A stretch of 10,813 nt of DNA from JBAXGW01 sp037139195 (GTDB lineage: Bacteria > Bacteroidota > Bacteroidia > Bacteroidales > JAHJDW01): the NCBI GenBank assembly GCA_037139195.1, contig JBAXGW010000100.1:1-10813 (forward strand). Reading direction: 5' to 3'. Both the position numbers and the translations under genes were made by a program. Below are positions 1 to 7,674 of the stretch, piece after piece. Under the pieces are notes generated by a model. The model was not told the DNA's origin. It saw nothing but the letters and a program-made list of their open reading frames with translations, and did not search any database. Position 1 is the first letter of the stretch, and each line of letters opens with the position of its first letter.

Positions 1-2194
1 TGGGTACTACACTAGCTGGCGTAGATGTCCAAGTGTATGTCGATCCGCCTGATGCACCTAATTGGGTTGATGTGTTCTTGCAAATAGATACATCGTTTCC
101 TGCACTTATTGATGGTAAAGGTCTAATGGTTACAATAATATCATCGGTGCCAGTGCATCCATTGTTATCGACTTTAATAGAGTATGTTGTTGTTGCAGTT
201 GGAGTTACAGTTGGGTTGTAAATTGATGATATTATGCTCGCAGGGTTTGATGTCCATGTGTATGAACTCGCATTATTTGGACTTGCTGAAAGTTGAGTTG
301 ATGTATTTGGACAAATACTTACATCTTGTCCTAGGTCGACAACTAAATCAGGATTTATGGTAATAGTATATGTTGTTGGTAGACCAGTACATCCCGATAA
401 TGAAGCGGTGACTGATATTGTTGTTGAAATTGGAATTGTCCCATTGTTTACAGCTGTAAATGATGGAATATTGCCTGTTCCATTAGAAGAAGGTATAATG
501 GCAGTATTTGAATTTGTCCAGTCAAATGTTGCTCCTGCGCTAGGACTGCCAAAGGCAGATGTAGCAATTGTTTCTCCATTACAAACAGTGATATTAGGAA
601 TTGGATTAACAATAGGTCCTGCTCCAATAGTAACATCAGTTGAGCCAGTTGCAGTACAAGTTCCTAATGTAGCGGTTACGTTGTAGGTTCCTGAGTTGGC
701 GTTAGTTGAATTAGGAATAGTAGGGTTTTGCAATGCACTGGTAAAGTTGTCAGGGCCAGTCCAACTATAAGATGTGTATCCTGATTGTGCAATATTTAAA
801 TTTAAAGTCTGACCACCACAAATAGGTCCATCGTTGCTAACGGTTAAAATAGGATTTGAATTAACTGTTACTGTTGCATTTAAAGTATTATTGCAAATAG
901 ATGTGCCAATTGTTGTCATAGCGCATGAATAAGTGCTAGTAGTAACAGGAGATACTGTAATTGTATTAGTATTGCCTCCTGGTATACCTGCCGGAGACCA
1001 AGTGTATGAAGCTGCTCCAACTGGTGCCGTTAATGTGGCAGATTGGCCAGCACAAATTGTTTGATTGTTGAGATCGACAAAAGCTGAGCATGAACAATCT
1101 AAATATGCATAGCCCATGTGTGCTGTTTGAGCGCAAGATCCTACTGTAAATTTTACATGAACATTAGATCCAATATTAGCACTTAAATCTACTGTAACAG
1201 TTGTCCATCCTTTGTAATATACATCAGTAGGAGAACTGCATTGGGTAAAGCCCGAGCCAGGTGCCACAACTAAATAATCGCCACAACTAATTGTAGCTCC
1301 ATTCTCATCATAAAATTCTGCTTTAAAAAAAGGTTGTTCGTTATCGCCATGAACTCCAGCTTGAAGAACTAATGCGTAATTGTATGTAAAAGAGGAATTT
1401 GCTGATGTAACTGAAAAGTATTGTTCAAGGCTTGTACCATTATTTCCAGTTACATCTGTTCCCAAGCGAACAGATTTTGTTCCTCCGCTTGGATATACTT
1501 TAGGAAAACCGCCATAAGTATCTGTTCCAGTTGTGTTAACTATAAATTGAGTTCCCGTTGTAGTGTTTAAAGTTACAGGAACATAAATAGGTGATGTAGC
1601 CACAGCGGTACCAATACTAACTGTTCCTGTTGTACCATACCAGCCAGTAAAACCATTTTCAAAATCAAGATTTGTGCACGGAGCTTGTAGTGGACCAAAA
1701 TTTGTTGGAGTAATCACTGCACAAGGTGTTGCAACTGTAATTGTTTTGCTTGCAGGTGGTGCAGTCGAAATTCCTCCAGGATAGCCAGAAGTGTAAACAA
1801 CTGAGCCAGCTCCGCCAGCTCCAGAAGTTACAATGTAATAACAATTTAAGCCAAATCCACTAGTTGTATAGGTGATTAAAATTGTTGCTCCATCAGTAAC
1901 AGTGAAATCAACACAGCCGTCTGTTAAACTGGTCGCTCCAGCAACTGGTGTTCCATTTACTTTCACATTTACTGTTCCTGTGCCAAATGTTCCAGCGTTT
2001 GTTACACAGATTGAGTATGTGCACTGTGCTGTTGCCGTGTTAGTTATATAAATTGAAAAAACAAGAAAAAGAACCAAGCGAAAATAGTTCGTTATGATTA
2101 GTTTTCTGCTCTTATTTATAGTTAGATTTAAATTAGCGTTTTTGATATACATCGATATTATCTTTTGGCAATAAAAAAGATTTGAGTTTTTCAT
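1..2194 (-). CDS. Large secreted modular adhesin-like protein (N-terminal part, runs off left edge)
   Basis: Reading the minus strand from 2194 gives 731 codons without a stop to the window edge, so this is the 5' part of a longer gene. Residues 1-57 look like a long signal peptide: a basic stretch around 28-31 (KSRK), a hydrophobic core at about 38-51 and a TATAQ end. A jelly-roll or MAM-like region follows at about 175-368, opening with LDFENGFTGW. After it come several Ig/PKD-like modules of about 75-95 residues, rich in Thr, Ser and Asn, with the recurring pattern D-x-x-I-C-x-x-x-S/T-x-x-L and Y-x-W. The last two are close copies (77-residue period). Such proteins in Bacteroidota are usually exported by T9SS and act in adhesion or gliding; the sorting domain would lie outside the window. 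The ATG at 2194 (MKNSN) is preferred because an in-frame stop lies just upstream; the ATG at 2152 is an alternative with a shorter signal n-region. The specific ligand is unknown. Confidence 0.85.
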   Translation of the reverse strand, partial: MKNSNLFYCQKIISMYIKNANLNLTINKSRKLIITNYFRLVLFLVFSIYITNTATAQCTYSICVTNAGTFGTGTVNVKVNGTPVAGATSLTDGCVDFTVTDGATILITYTTSGFGLNCYYIVTSGAGGAGSVVYTSGYPGGISTAPPASKTITVATPCAVITPTNFGPLQAPCTNLDFENGFTGWYGTTGTVSIGTAVATSPIYVPVTLNTTTGTQFIVNTTGTDTYGGFPKVYPSGGTKSVRLGTDVTGNNGTSLEQYFSVTSANSSFTYNYALVLQAGVHGDNEQPFFKAEFYDENGATISCGDYLVVAPGSGFTQCSSPTDVYYKGWTTVTVDLSANIGSNVHVKFTVGSCAQTAHMGYAYLDCSCSAFVDLNNQTICAGQSATLTAPVGAASYTWSPAGIPGGNTNTITVSPVTTSTYSCAMTTIGTSICNNTLNATVTVNSNPILTVSNDGPICGGQTLNLNIAQSGYTSYSWTGPDNFTSALQNPTIPNSTNANSGTYNVTATLGTCTATGSTDVTIGAGPIVNPIPNITVCNGETIATSAFGSPSAGATFDWTNSNTAIIPSSNGTGNIPSFTAVNNGTIPISTTISVTASLSGCTGLPTTYTITINPDLVVDLGQDVSICPNTSTQLSASPNNASSYTWTSNPASIISSIYNPTVTPTATTTYSIKVDNNGCTGTDDIIVTIRPLPSISAGNDVSICKNTSTQLGASGGSTYTWTSTPASVVP
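52..325 (-). repeat. Two near-identical Ig-like module starts, 231 bp apart
   Basis: On the minus strand the stretches ending at about 325 and 94 both encode DVSIC-x-N-TSTQL followed by an A-S and Y-T-W-T-S-x-PAS pattern. The offset is 231 bp, or 77 codons, which gives the module length. The similarity suggests recent tandem duplication of Ig-like modules and predicts more copies beyond the left edge. Confidence 0.6.
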
Positions 2195-2288
2195 AATTTG
2201 AGTGTTTTAATCTTGATTTCAAATATTCATTCATGCCTTGTTATTAATCAGTGGATTATTGCTTTGTATTGGTTTGAAATGCTGTTGT

Positions 2289-2317
2289 CAAAAGTAGCCA
2301 ATTGCCTTTAAATCAAA
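2289..2317 (-). promoter_or_regulatory. Candidate Bacteroidota promoter for the adhesin gene
   Basis: On the minus strand TTTG (2317-2314) is followed after 17 nt by TACTTTTG (2296-2289), matching the Bacteroidota TAnnTTTG box. The usual gap to the upstream TTTG is about 19-21 nt, so this spacing is slightly short. It would give a leader of roughly 85-90 nt before the ATG at 2194. Confidence 0.45.
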
Positions 2318-2629
2318 TTCAATTATAAAGTATTAATAATGAGGGTTGATGAGAATATATCTCAATTAATTTGTGATGCAATTGTTCGGTTTAATAATCA
2401 AAACAGGTTTATTACCTAATTTTTTTTTAATTAAGATAATTGCTTTAGAGGTTGATTGACAAACGAATGATGTATTTTCATTATCTCTATTCATATTATG
2501 TAATTTTAAAGATGGCGATAGCTACTTTTTTTTGATAAATAGTCAGCATTAAAACAAAGGTAATATATAAATTGAGGTTTTGATTTTTTTTTGTAATTAT
2601 AAAAGTAAAACTAAAAAATAAACTCATTA

Positions 2630-2657
2630 ACCCAAATAACCTTGGGGTTATTTGGGT
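2630..2657 (-). terminator. Perfect 12-bp hairpin, likely terminator downstream of the peptidase gene
   Basis: ACCCAAATAACC (2630-2641) and GGTTATTTGGGT (2646-2657) form a perfect 12-bp stem closed by a 4-nt loop. Read on the minus strand it lies about 175 nt past the peptidase stop. It is followed by a T-rich but interrupted tract rather than an immediate U-run, so termination is plausible but not certain. A structured leader element is an alternative. Confidence 0.45.
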
Positions 2658-2833
2658 GTTATATGCAAACTAAATGGTTTAAGTATTTGTTTGCTTGATA
2701 ATGTTGTGCATATACGCTTTTGATTTTATTTGCAATTCGTAAAATTAAATAATTGTTATGTTAGTTAAGTGTAATAAGTATTTAAATATTTGTGTTTTAA
2801 TTTTATAATTTTTATAATTTTTTAACATTATAT

Positions 2834-5797
2834 TTATTGTAAAATTATTTTTTCGTTAAAAATGTCTTTATCCTTTTTAATAATTGCAAAATATATTCCT
2901 TTAGGCGAGTTTTGTAAATTTATTTCCTTTTTATAAAGCCCATTTGTTTTATTTTCTGAAATAGCATAAACTATTTTCCCGGTAATATCATAAATAGAGA
3001 TGTTGATATTGCTGTTTTTTAAATCATAGAAATCAAAGTTTATAATACTGCTGGTTGGGTTGGGATATATTTTGTATTCTTTGGTTTGTTCTGCTTTTTG
3101 TGATTCATTAGAGCTAATAATAGGATTCCACTTATATATTCCACCATCAATGGGACTTATGTTTACGCCACCTGCATAACCAATCTGGTTGTTGAACATT
3201 TTCAACCAGCTATAATAAACGCCTTCATCAATATTAGTCCAAGTAAGTCCTAAATCGCTACTAAATGAAGATCCTGAGCTTTCAACTTCATTTCCATCTG
3301 TTCCTGCAGAAATAAGCAGTTCAGGATGTCCGGGAGCAAAGTCGATAAATTCTTTTCTAATTCCTGTTCCTGGTGTAAAGCTGGTCCAAGTCGATCCACC
3401 ATTTGTGGTTTTCATGTTATTAAATGTTACCACATGTGTATCTGATGGATAGCTTCTGGCTATTTGCTGAATAATACCCGTATTTTCATTAGCAAAAGTA
3501 ATTCCAGTAATATTTGATAATGAAGTTTGCACTACAGTCCAATGTACTCCTTTGTCAATTGATTTGTAAATTCGACCTTTCGTAGTTGGCCACCATAAAA
3601 TATCGTTATACGATTCGTACATACCATTATTAGCATATTCAGCAGCTAGAGGAGCTGGAATATTTGCCTGAGGAACTCTTATCCAATTTGAACCGCCGTC
3701 TGTAGTTGTATACATTTCACAATATCCACCACTTGGTTTACCCATGCACCAACCATCGTTTGCATTGAAAAAATGTACTGCTTGCGGGTAGCTGCTAGCG
3801 TTGTTAAATAACGCACTAGCTTGTTGAGTCCAAGTATTTCCGCCATCTTCAGTAACAAATATTCCACCATAGGGAGCTGCCTGAGTAGCAAGCATACTAT
3901 GAAAGCAGATATAGGCCTTGTTGTAGTTTACAGGGCTAATATTTGAAATTTCATAAGTTGAAGGAATGTTATTACTTGTTATTTTTCCTGATATCCAAGT
4001 TAATCCACCATTGTTTGTTCGGGTATACTCGTTATAAATACTTCCTGTAATTGATTCAAATGCATTTGCCCAAGCAATGTTTTCATCAACAATAGCAATG
4101 TTTTGAATGCACCTAGTTGGGGTTTGAAAAGCAGAAGCTTGTTTAATCCACATTGAACTCGCTGATTTCACATTGATATAGGCTGTTTTAGTAATGCTTT
4201 GATTGTTGATTCCATCGCTTATAGTTAATGTTACATTAAAATGTCCTGCAGTGTTATAAACAATATTTGATGGATTTTGATCTGTTGAACCGCTGGTTAA
4301 TGATCCAGGAAACGACCATGACCAAGAGCTAATACCTGTTCCACTTGATAAATCAGAAAAATATACAGCCTCGCCAGTATTGATATTTATTGTGTTTGCG
4401 GTGAAATCTGGCGTTAATTGATTAATTGATGCAAAAGCAGCGTTTGCAGCAGCTTCGGCATTTATTCTTCCTGCGCCAACGCCAGCTTTTCTATTTGCAT
4501 CGATTTGTAGAGAAGAAATATCAACACAGGTTGATTTTATTATGTTTTCTATAGAGCTAGCCGATAATTGAGGATTAATAGATTTTATTAAGGCAGCAAG
4601 ACTAGCAACGATAGGTGTTGCCATCGATGTTCCACCAATAGTCATATACGAATCGTTATATGCAGTGCTATATACTTTGTTTTGGTCGTTGCTATTAGCC
4701 ATGCCAAAACCAGGAGCACAAACATCAATCCAACTGCCAAAGTTAGAGCCACTTGAAACATACAAGGGTGGCATTCCTGCAGCACTTAATTTGTCATCGC
4801 CATCAGTGCCTCCTACAGCCATTACATTATCAAGTGATGCAGGGTAAAATTTTGTATTTGTACCATTATTACCGGCTCCAGCTATTAATAAACAATGCTT
4901 TGTTATTGCTGCATAGTTAACTATTTCTTGTTTAATGGCAGAGTGTCGAGCACTTCCCCACGACATACTAATTATATCAGCACCATTATCTGCCGCCCAA
5001 GTAACGGCTTCGTAAGCACAAACAAGTGTTCCAGCAGGTGCAGTTACTCCGCCAATATTTATTTCAGCATCATTAGCAATTTTAATACCCATTAGTTTTA
5101 CATCATAAGCCACTGATGCAATACCAATTCCGTTATTTGTTGATGCTCCAGCCAAACCGCAGGTGTGTGTGCCATGACTCCAAGATGGATCGTTATCAGC
5201 AACAGTTGAAGGCGGATTTGTATTGTTGTCATTGTCGCAAATGTCATATAATGTGTCCCATTGGTTCACTAAATCCGGATGATCAGTGTCCATCGCTTTA
5301 TCAATTACAGCAATTTTCACGGTGTTAATTTGACGAGGAACGCTCCAAGCAGCTTCTGCATTTATTTTGTCTAAATGCCAACGATTATTTACGCTTGCAA
5401 GATAATTAGCATCATTTATATTGGTAAGCAACTCGAAAATAGGAGCTTTTTCGGCATATTTAATTTCGTTATGCGACAAAAGTTTTTTAATAAATAAATC
5501 TACTTTGTTAAATTCGGTAAATGTAACTCGAAGAATTCTACGCATATCATCGTTTGGTGAAAAATAATTTATTTTTTCAATGCCCACTATGCCAAATTCA
5601 TTTGCTAATTCGGCCAATAATCTTACATCGTTTAATTCAACCTTTTTGCCCTCTGATTTTACTACTGGTTCTGATGATTTATACATCAGGTATATTTTGC
5701 CATCCCAACAATCAGAATAAACATTTTGAGAAAAAACACTTCCAGAAAAGAAGATTAATAGAAAAATTAGGCTTAAAATAAAATTTGATCTTTTCAT
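2834..5797 (-). CDS. T9SS-secreted S8 (subtilisin-like) serine peptidase with PKD and Asp-box repeats
   Basis: This is a 987-residue protein. Residues 1-24 are a signal peptide (KR, hydrophobic core, then SVFSQ). About 25-125 is probably an inhibitory prodomain. The S8 catalytic domain spans about 135-455, with the triad visible as Asp166 (AVID), His208 (SHGTH) and Ser391 (GGTSMATP), and Asn310 in AGAGN as the oxyanion residue. The Asp motif reads VIDKA where most family members have VIDTG. A PKD domain follows at about 462-545. A six-fold Asp-box/Ycf48-like region covers about 549-890, with motifs such as EDGGNTW (650-656) and TDGGSNW (699-705), likely a beta-propeller. A type A T9SS sorting domain at about 906-987 begins KEYKIYPNP. 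It is expected to be secreted or surface-attached and to cleave extracellular proteins; the substrate is unknown. It appears monocistronic, with its own promoter close to the start. Confidence 0.95.
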   Translation of the reverse strand: MKRSNFILSLIFLLIFFSGSVFSQNVYSDCWDGKIYLMYKSSEPVVKSEGKKVELNDVRLLAELANEFGIVGIEKINYFSPNDDMRRILRVTFTEFNKVDLFIKKLLSHNEIKYAEKAPIFELLTNINDANYLASVNNRWHLDKINAEAAWSVPRQINTVKIAVIDKAMDTDHPDLVNQWDTLYDICDNDNNTNPPSTVADNDPSWSHGTHTCGLAGASTNNGIGIASVAYDVKLMGIKIANDAEINIGGVTAPAGTLVCAYEAVTWAADNGADIISMSWGSARHSAIKQEIVNYAAITKHCLLIAGAGNNGTNTKFYPASLDNVMAVGGTDGDDKLSAAGMPPLYVSSGSNFGSWIDVCAPGFGMANSNDQNKVYSTAYNDSYMTIGGTSMATPIVASLAALIKSINPQLSASSIENIIKSTCVDISSLQIDANRKAGVGAGRINAEAAANAAFASINQLTPDFTANTININTGEAVYFSDLSSGTGISSWSWSFPGSLTSGSTDQNPSNIVYNTAGHFNVTLTISDGINNQSITKTAYINVKSASSMWIKQASAFQTPTRCIQNIAIVDENIAWANAFESITGSIYNEYTRTNNGGLTWISGKITSNNIPSTYEISNISPVNYNKAYICFHSMLATQAAPYGGIFVTEDGGNTWTQQASALFNNASSYPQAVHFFNANDGWCMGKPSGGYCEMYTTTDGGSNWIRVPQANIPAPLAAEYANNGMYESYNDILWWPTTKGRIYKSIDKGVHWTVVQTSLSNITGITFANENTGIIQQIARSYPSDTHVVTFNNMKTTNGGSTWTSFTPGTGIRKEFIDFAPGHPELLISAGTDGNEVESSGSSFSSDLGLTWTNIDEGVYYSWLKMFNNQIGYAGGVNISPIDGGIYKWNPIISSNESQKAEQTKEYKIYPNPTSSIINFDFYDLKNSNINISIYDITGKIVYAISENKTNGLYKKEINLQNSPKGIYFAIIKKDKDIFNEKIILQ

Positions 5798-5822
5798 ATT
5801 ATGAATTTAATTATTAAAAAAT

Positions 5823-5849
5823 CAAATATACCCAACCTCTTACTACAAA
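5823..5849 (-). promoter_or_regulatory. Candidate promoter for the S8 peptidase gene
   Basis: On the minus strand TATATTTG (5830-5823) matches the Bacteroidota box TAnnTTTG and lies 25 nt before the ATG at 5797, giving a very short leader. A TTTG at 5849-5846 could be the upstream element, but its 15-nt spacing is shorter than usual. Confidence 0.5.
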
Positions 5850-6129
5850 GTTGGTGTTTTATTGCTATCCACTTGGTTTAAATTGCTATTTTTGCTTAAA
5901 ATAATCTTTGCTAAAATATTGCTTACGGGCTTTAAATAATCCTAGCTAATTAATAAACTATGGTGTTTCAATGAGGTTTGATTAAGGTTTTATATTAGCT
6001 TCAGTGTTGATTTTTCGATATGCTTATTTCTCTAGTTTAAGCAATCTAGGTAACATTTGTCGTGTCGAGAACAAAGGGAATTTAAATGCTTAACTTAACT
6101 ACATTGTGTAATATTCTATTAGTATTTAT

Positions 6130-6137
6130 TATCTTTG
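6130..6137 (+). promoter_or_regulatory. Candidate promoter box for the yjdM-like gene
   Basis: TATCTTTG matches TAnnTTTG and ends 31 nt before the ATG at 6169. An imperfect upstream element (TTG at 6104-6106) is present, but its spacing is longer than the usual 19-21 nt. Confidence 0.45.
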
Positions 6138-6168
6138 CGTTATTAATAAAATAGATTACTGCAAAATT

Positions 6169-6525
6169 ATGAGTAAAGAAAATAATTGTCCAAAATGTAA
6201 TTCCGAAAATACATATCAAGATTCGAATTTATGGGTGTGCCCAGATTGTTTTCATGAATGGGATTCAAATGGAACTGAAACAACTATTGAAGGCGATTCA
6301 GAAGTGTTTATTGTTAAAGATTCGAATGGAAATATTCTTAATGATGGAGATTCAGTTTCAGTAATTAAAGATCTGAAAGTAAAAGGCTCGGCATCGGGTA
6401 TTAAAGCTGGCACAAAGGTAAAAAGCATTCGCTTGATTGAAAGTAGCGATGGACACAATATATCGTGCAAAATTGATGGAATAGGAGCGATGTACTTAAA
6501 ATCTGAATTTGTAAAAAAAGTATAA
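6169..6525 (+). CDS. yjdM: YjdM/PhnA family zinc-ribbon protein
   Basis: This is a 118-residue protein, close to the length of E. coli YjdM (formerly PhnA). The N-terminal zinc ribbon has two CPxC pairs: Cys7/Cys10 (CPKC) and Cys24/Cys27 (CPDC). The C-terminal PhnA domain (about residues 45-118) contains the family signatures VKDSNGN, a DGDSVSVIKDLKVKGS run, and a LKSEFVKK end. Despite the old name, the family is not a phosphonoacetate hydrolase, and its cellular role is poorly defined. It is the only plus-strand gene here. It is divergent from the peptidase and converges on the XRE-pentapeptide gene with a 34-bp gap. No clear Shine-Dalgarno precedes the ATG. The family call is very secure; the function is not. 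Confidence 0.95.
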   Translation: MSKENNCPKCNSENTYQDSNLWVCPDCFHEWDSNGTETTIEGDSEVFIVKDSNGNILNDGDSVSVIKDLKVKGSASGIKAGTKVKSIRLIESSDGHNISCKIDGIGAMYLKSEFVKKV

Positions 6526-6550
6526 TTGATTTGATTCTTATATTTAGTGC

Positions 6551-6571
6551 TTTCTAATTCTAGAAGTTTTT
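6551..6571 (+). terminator. Weak hairpin plus T-run after the yjdM-like gene
   Basis: TTTCTA (6551-6556) can pair with TAGAAG (6561-6566, one G-U), followed by five T residues. It begins 25 nt past the yjdM stop and overlaps the last codons of the convergent gene. The stem is short, so this is tentative. Confidence 0.25.
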
Positions 6572-7456
6572 GGTAACACCATTTAAGTCAGCTTTGCCAT
6601 TTTTCAAAAACTCATGAGTCATTCGGTCTGCTTGGCAGTTGATAAATCGAATGCGTTTTAAACTTTTACATTTAAAGAAAGTGTTAATTAAGTTTGCATT
6701 TTGGAATGTAACTCTAGTAAATTTGCAGTTTTCAAAATAACAATCTTCAATTTCCCCCTCAAAAACGATGTCGGCAAATAAAGTGCCAATAAAAGAGGTG
6801 TGATTTAAAATAGCATTTGTCATTATATTTTTTTCGAAGCCACCCGATTTAATAATTGCTTTTGAAAAATCGGCGTTAGAGAAGTCGCAGTAACTAAAAT
6901 AACTTTCAAAAAAATCAGCTTCTTTCAGAGAGCAATTGTTAAATAGATTTTTGTTTAGATAGGATTTATGAATATGGCTATTCTCAAAGTCGGAATTTGA
7001 GAAGTCGCAACTATCTATATTATTGCTTTTAAGAAGTAGTCCCGACATTTCTGAGCCAATAAACTTGCAATTCTGCATGTTGGAAGCACTAAATTTATCA
7101 TGCAAATTTTTTAAACCAGAAAAGTCGGCGTTTACCCAATTCCCTCGCGACATATCCCAATTAAGCTTTTTCTGTTGTTTCTCAATTGGCAATGCTTTTG
7201 GTGTTTTAGTCGAAGGTTCGTTAGATGATATTTCTTTGGTAGTAGATTGGAAACTTTCAGAAAAGTAGTTTAGGTCAACGCCTAATATTTCTGCAAGACG
7301 TATAAAAGTAGTAATGTCGGGCATTGATTCACCACGTTCCCATTTTCCAACTGCCTGAGAGCTGATGAAAAGACCTTGAGCAAGTTGTGCTTGAGAAATA
7401 TTTAATTTCTTTCGTGCTTCGGCAATTTTATTACCAATGTTTTTTGTGTTTAACAT
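6560..7456 (-). CDS. XRE-family HTH regulator fused to a pentapeptide-repeat domain
   Basis: This is a 298-residue protein. Residues about 8-66 form an XRE/HTH_3 DNA-binding domain: the SQAQLAQGLFIS helix-turn region, then SQAVGKWERGES covering the recognition helix, then LAEILGVDLNYF. A polar linker of about 35 residues (67-100) follows. Residues about 100-285 are degenerate pentapeptide repeats of the A(D/N)(L/F)xx type, for example CDFSNSDF (150-157) and CDFSNADF (190-197), which fold as a right-handed quadrilateral beta-helix. There is no signal peptide, so it is probably a cytoplasmic transcription regulator whose beta-helix senses a partner or mediates oligomerisation; that role is inference. 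Pentapeptide proteins of the Qnr/MfpA type mimic DNA and bind gyrase, but nothing here shows that activity. It has a consensus promoter, and three copies of a 12-bp motif lie just upstream, suggesting autoregulation. Confidence 0.9.
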   Translation of the reverse strand: MLNTKNIGNKIAEARKKLNISQAQLAQGLFISSQAVGKWERGESMPDITTFIRLAEILGVDLNYFSESFQSTTKEISSNEPSTKTPKALPIEKQQKKLNWDMSRGNWVNADFSGLKNLHDKFSASNMQNCKFIGSEMSGLLLKSNNIDSCDFSNSDFENSHIHKSYLNKNLFNNCSLKEADFFESYFSYCDFSNADFSKAIIKSGGFEKNIMTNAILNHTSFIGTLFADIVFEGEIEDCYFENCKFTRVTFQNANLINTFFKCKSLKRIRFINCQADRMTHEFLKNGKADLNGVTKNF

Positions 7457-7487
7457 AAGTGCAATTTATTTAATTTTTTCGATGCAG

Positions 7488-7518
7488 CAAAGTTATTAGG
7501 CTTTCTTTTTGTTTCAAA
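7488..7518 (-). promoter_or_regulatory. Consensus Bacteroidota promoter for the XRE-pentapeptide gene
   Basis: On the minus strand TTTG (7518-7515) is followed by exactly 19 nt and then TAACTTTG (7495-7488). This fits the Bacteroidota primary-sigma consensus TTTG-N19-TAnnTTTG. Transcription would begin near 7481, leaving a leader of about 25 nt before the ATG at 7456. It is the best promoter match in the window. Confidence 0.7.
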
Positions 7519-7530
7519 AATAAATCAAAC

Positions 7531-7582
7531 ACTTATAGTTGTTAATTACGCTACTTATGGTTGTTTTATGACAATTATAAGT
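7531..7582. promoter_or_regulatory. Three copies of a 12-bp motif ACTTATRRTTGT, candidate operators
   Basis: Copies are ACTTATAGTTGT (7531-7542), ACTTATGGTTGT (7553-7564) and, inverted, ACAATTATAAGT (7571-7582). The copies differ only at the two central purines. The first two are direct repeats 22 bp apart, about two helical turns; the second and third form an inverted repeat with a 6-bp gap. The cluster begins 12 bp upstream of the TTTG element of the XRE-pentapeptide promoter. That regulator is the obvious candidate ligand, although another factor is possible. Confidence 0.55.
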
Positions 7583-7609
7583 GGCGTTTTTCACGAATCA
7601 TTTTGATTG

Positions 7610-7663
7610 TAAAATAGAAAAATGAAATTCTATTTTAAAAGACTACCTAGCAGTCTTTTAAAA
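7610..7663 (-). terminator. Two overlapping hairpins downstream of the triple-RidA gene
   Basis: TAAAATAGAA (7610-7619) pairs with TTCTATTTTA (7628-7637), a perfect 10-bp stem. TTTTAAAAGACT (7633-7644) pairs with AGTCTTTTAAAA (7652-7663), a perfect 12-bp stem. They share 7633-7637, so both cannot form fully at once. The second is flanked by A/T runs on both strands and may be a backup terminator for the minus-strand transcript. Confidence 0.4.
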
Positions 7664-7674
7664 AATGAAGAGTA

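Larger units (their letters stand above)
2195..2833. other. 639-bp AT-rich intergenic region
   Basis: This lies between the peptidase stop and the adhesin start, both on the minus strand. It is very AT-rich with several T8-T9 runs, and a 10-bp tandem motif (TTTTTATAAT-like) sits next to the peptidase stop at about 2798-2822. I can support only the hairpin at 2630-2657 and a promoter near 2289-2317. A weaker TACCTTTG box lies at 2555-2562 without a matching upstream TTTG. I see no convincing gene in it. Confidence 0.6.
5798..6168. other. 371-bp divergent intergenic region
   Basis: This separates the divergently transcribed peptidase (minus) and yjdM-like (plus) genes. It holds one candidate promoter for each, at the two ends. 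The middle (about 5860-6090) is AT-rich with no ORF, RNA or strong hairpin that I can support. A weak CCAAC/GTTGG inverted repeat spans 5832-5853 and overlaps the peptidase promoter. Confidence 0.6.

Noticed and set aside
33..686. Plus-strand open frames of 62 and 109 codons at the left edge
   Set aside because: They are antisense to the continuous adhesin frame. They arise from its Thr/Ser/Asn-rich codon composition and have no promoter, ribosome site or recognisable domain.
2339..2419. 26-codon plus-strand ORF followed by a T8 run
   Set aside because: It has no promoter box or ribosome-binding site, its composition is unremarkable, and its length is expected by chance in AT-rich DNA.
4665..5781. 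Several plus-strand ORFs of 60-75 codons inside the peptidase
   Set aside because: They overlap conserved catalytic-domain coding sequence on the other strand and resemble no protein family.
5832..5853. CCAAC/GTTGG inverted repeat at the peptidase promoter as an operator
   Set aside because: The arms are only 5 bp with a 12-nt gap, which is likely by chance.
7531..7582. CRISPR-like reading of the three 12-bp motifs
   Set aside because: The copies are too short, irregularly spaced and in mixed orientation, and no cas gene is present.
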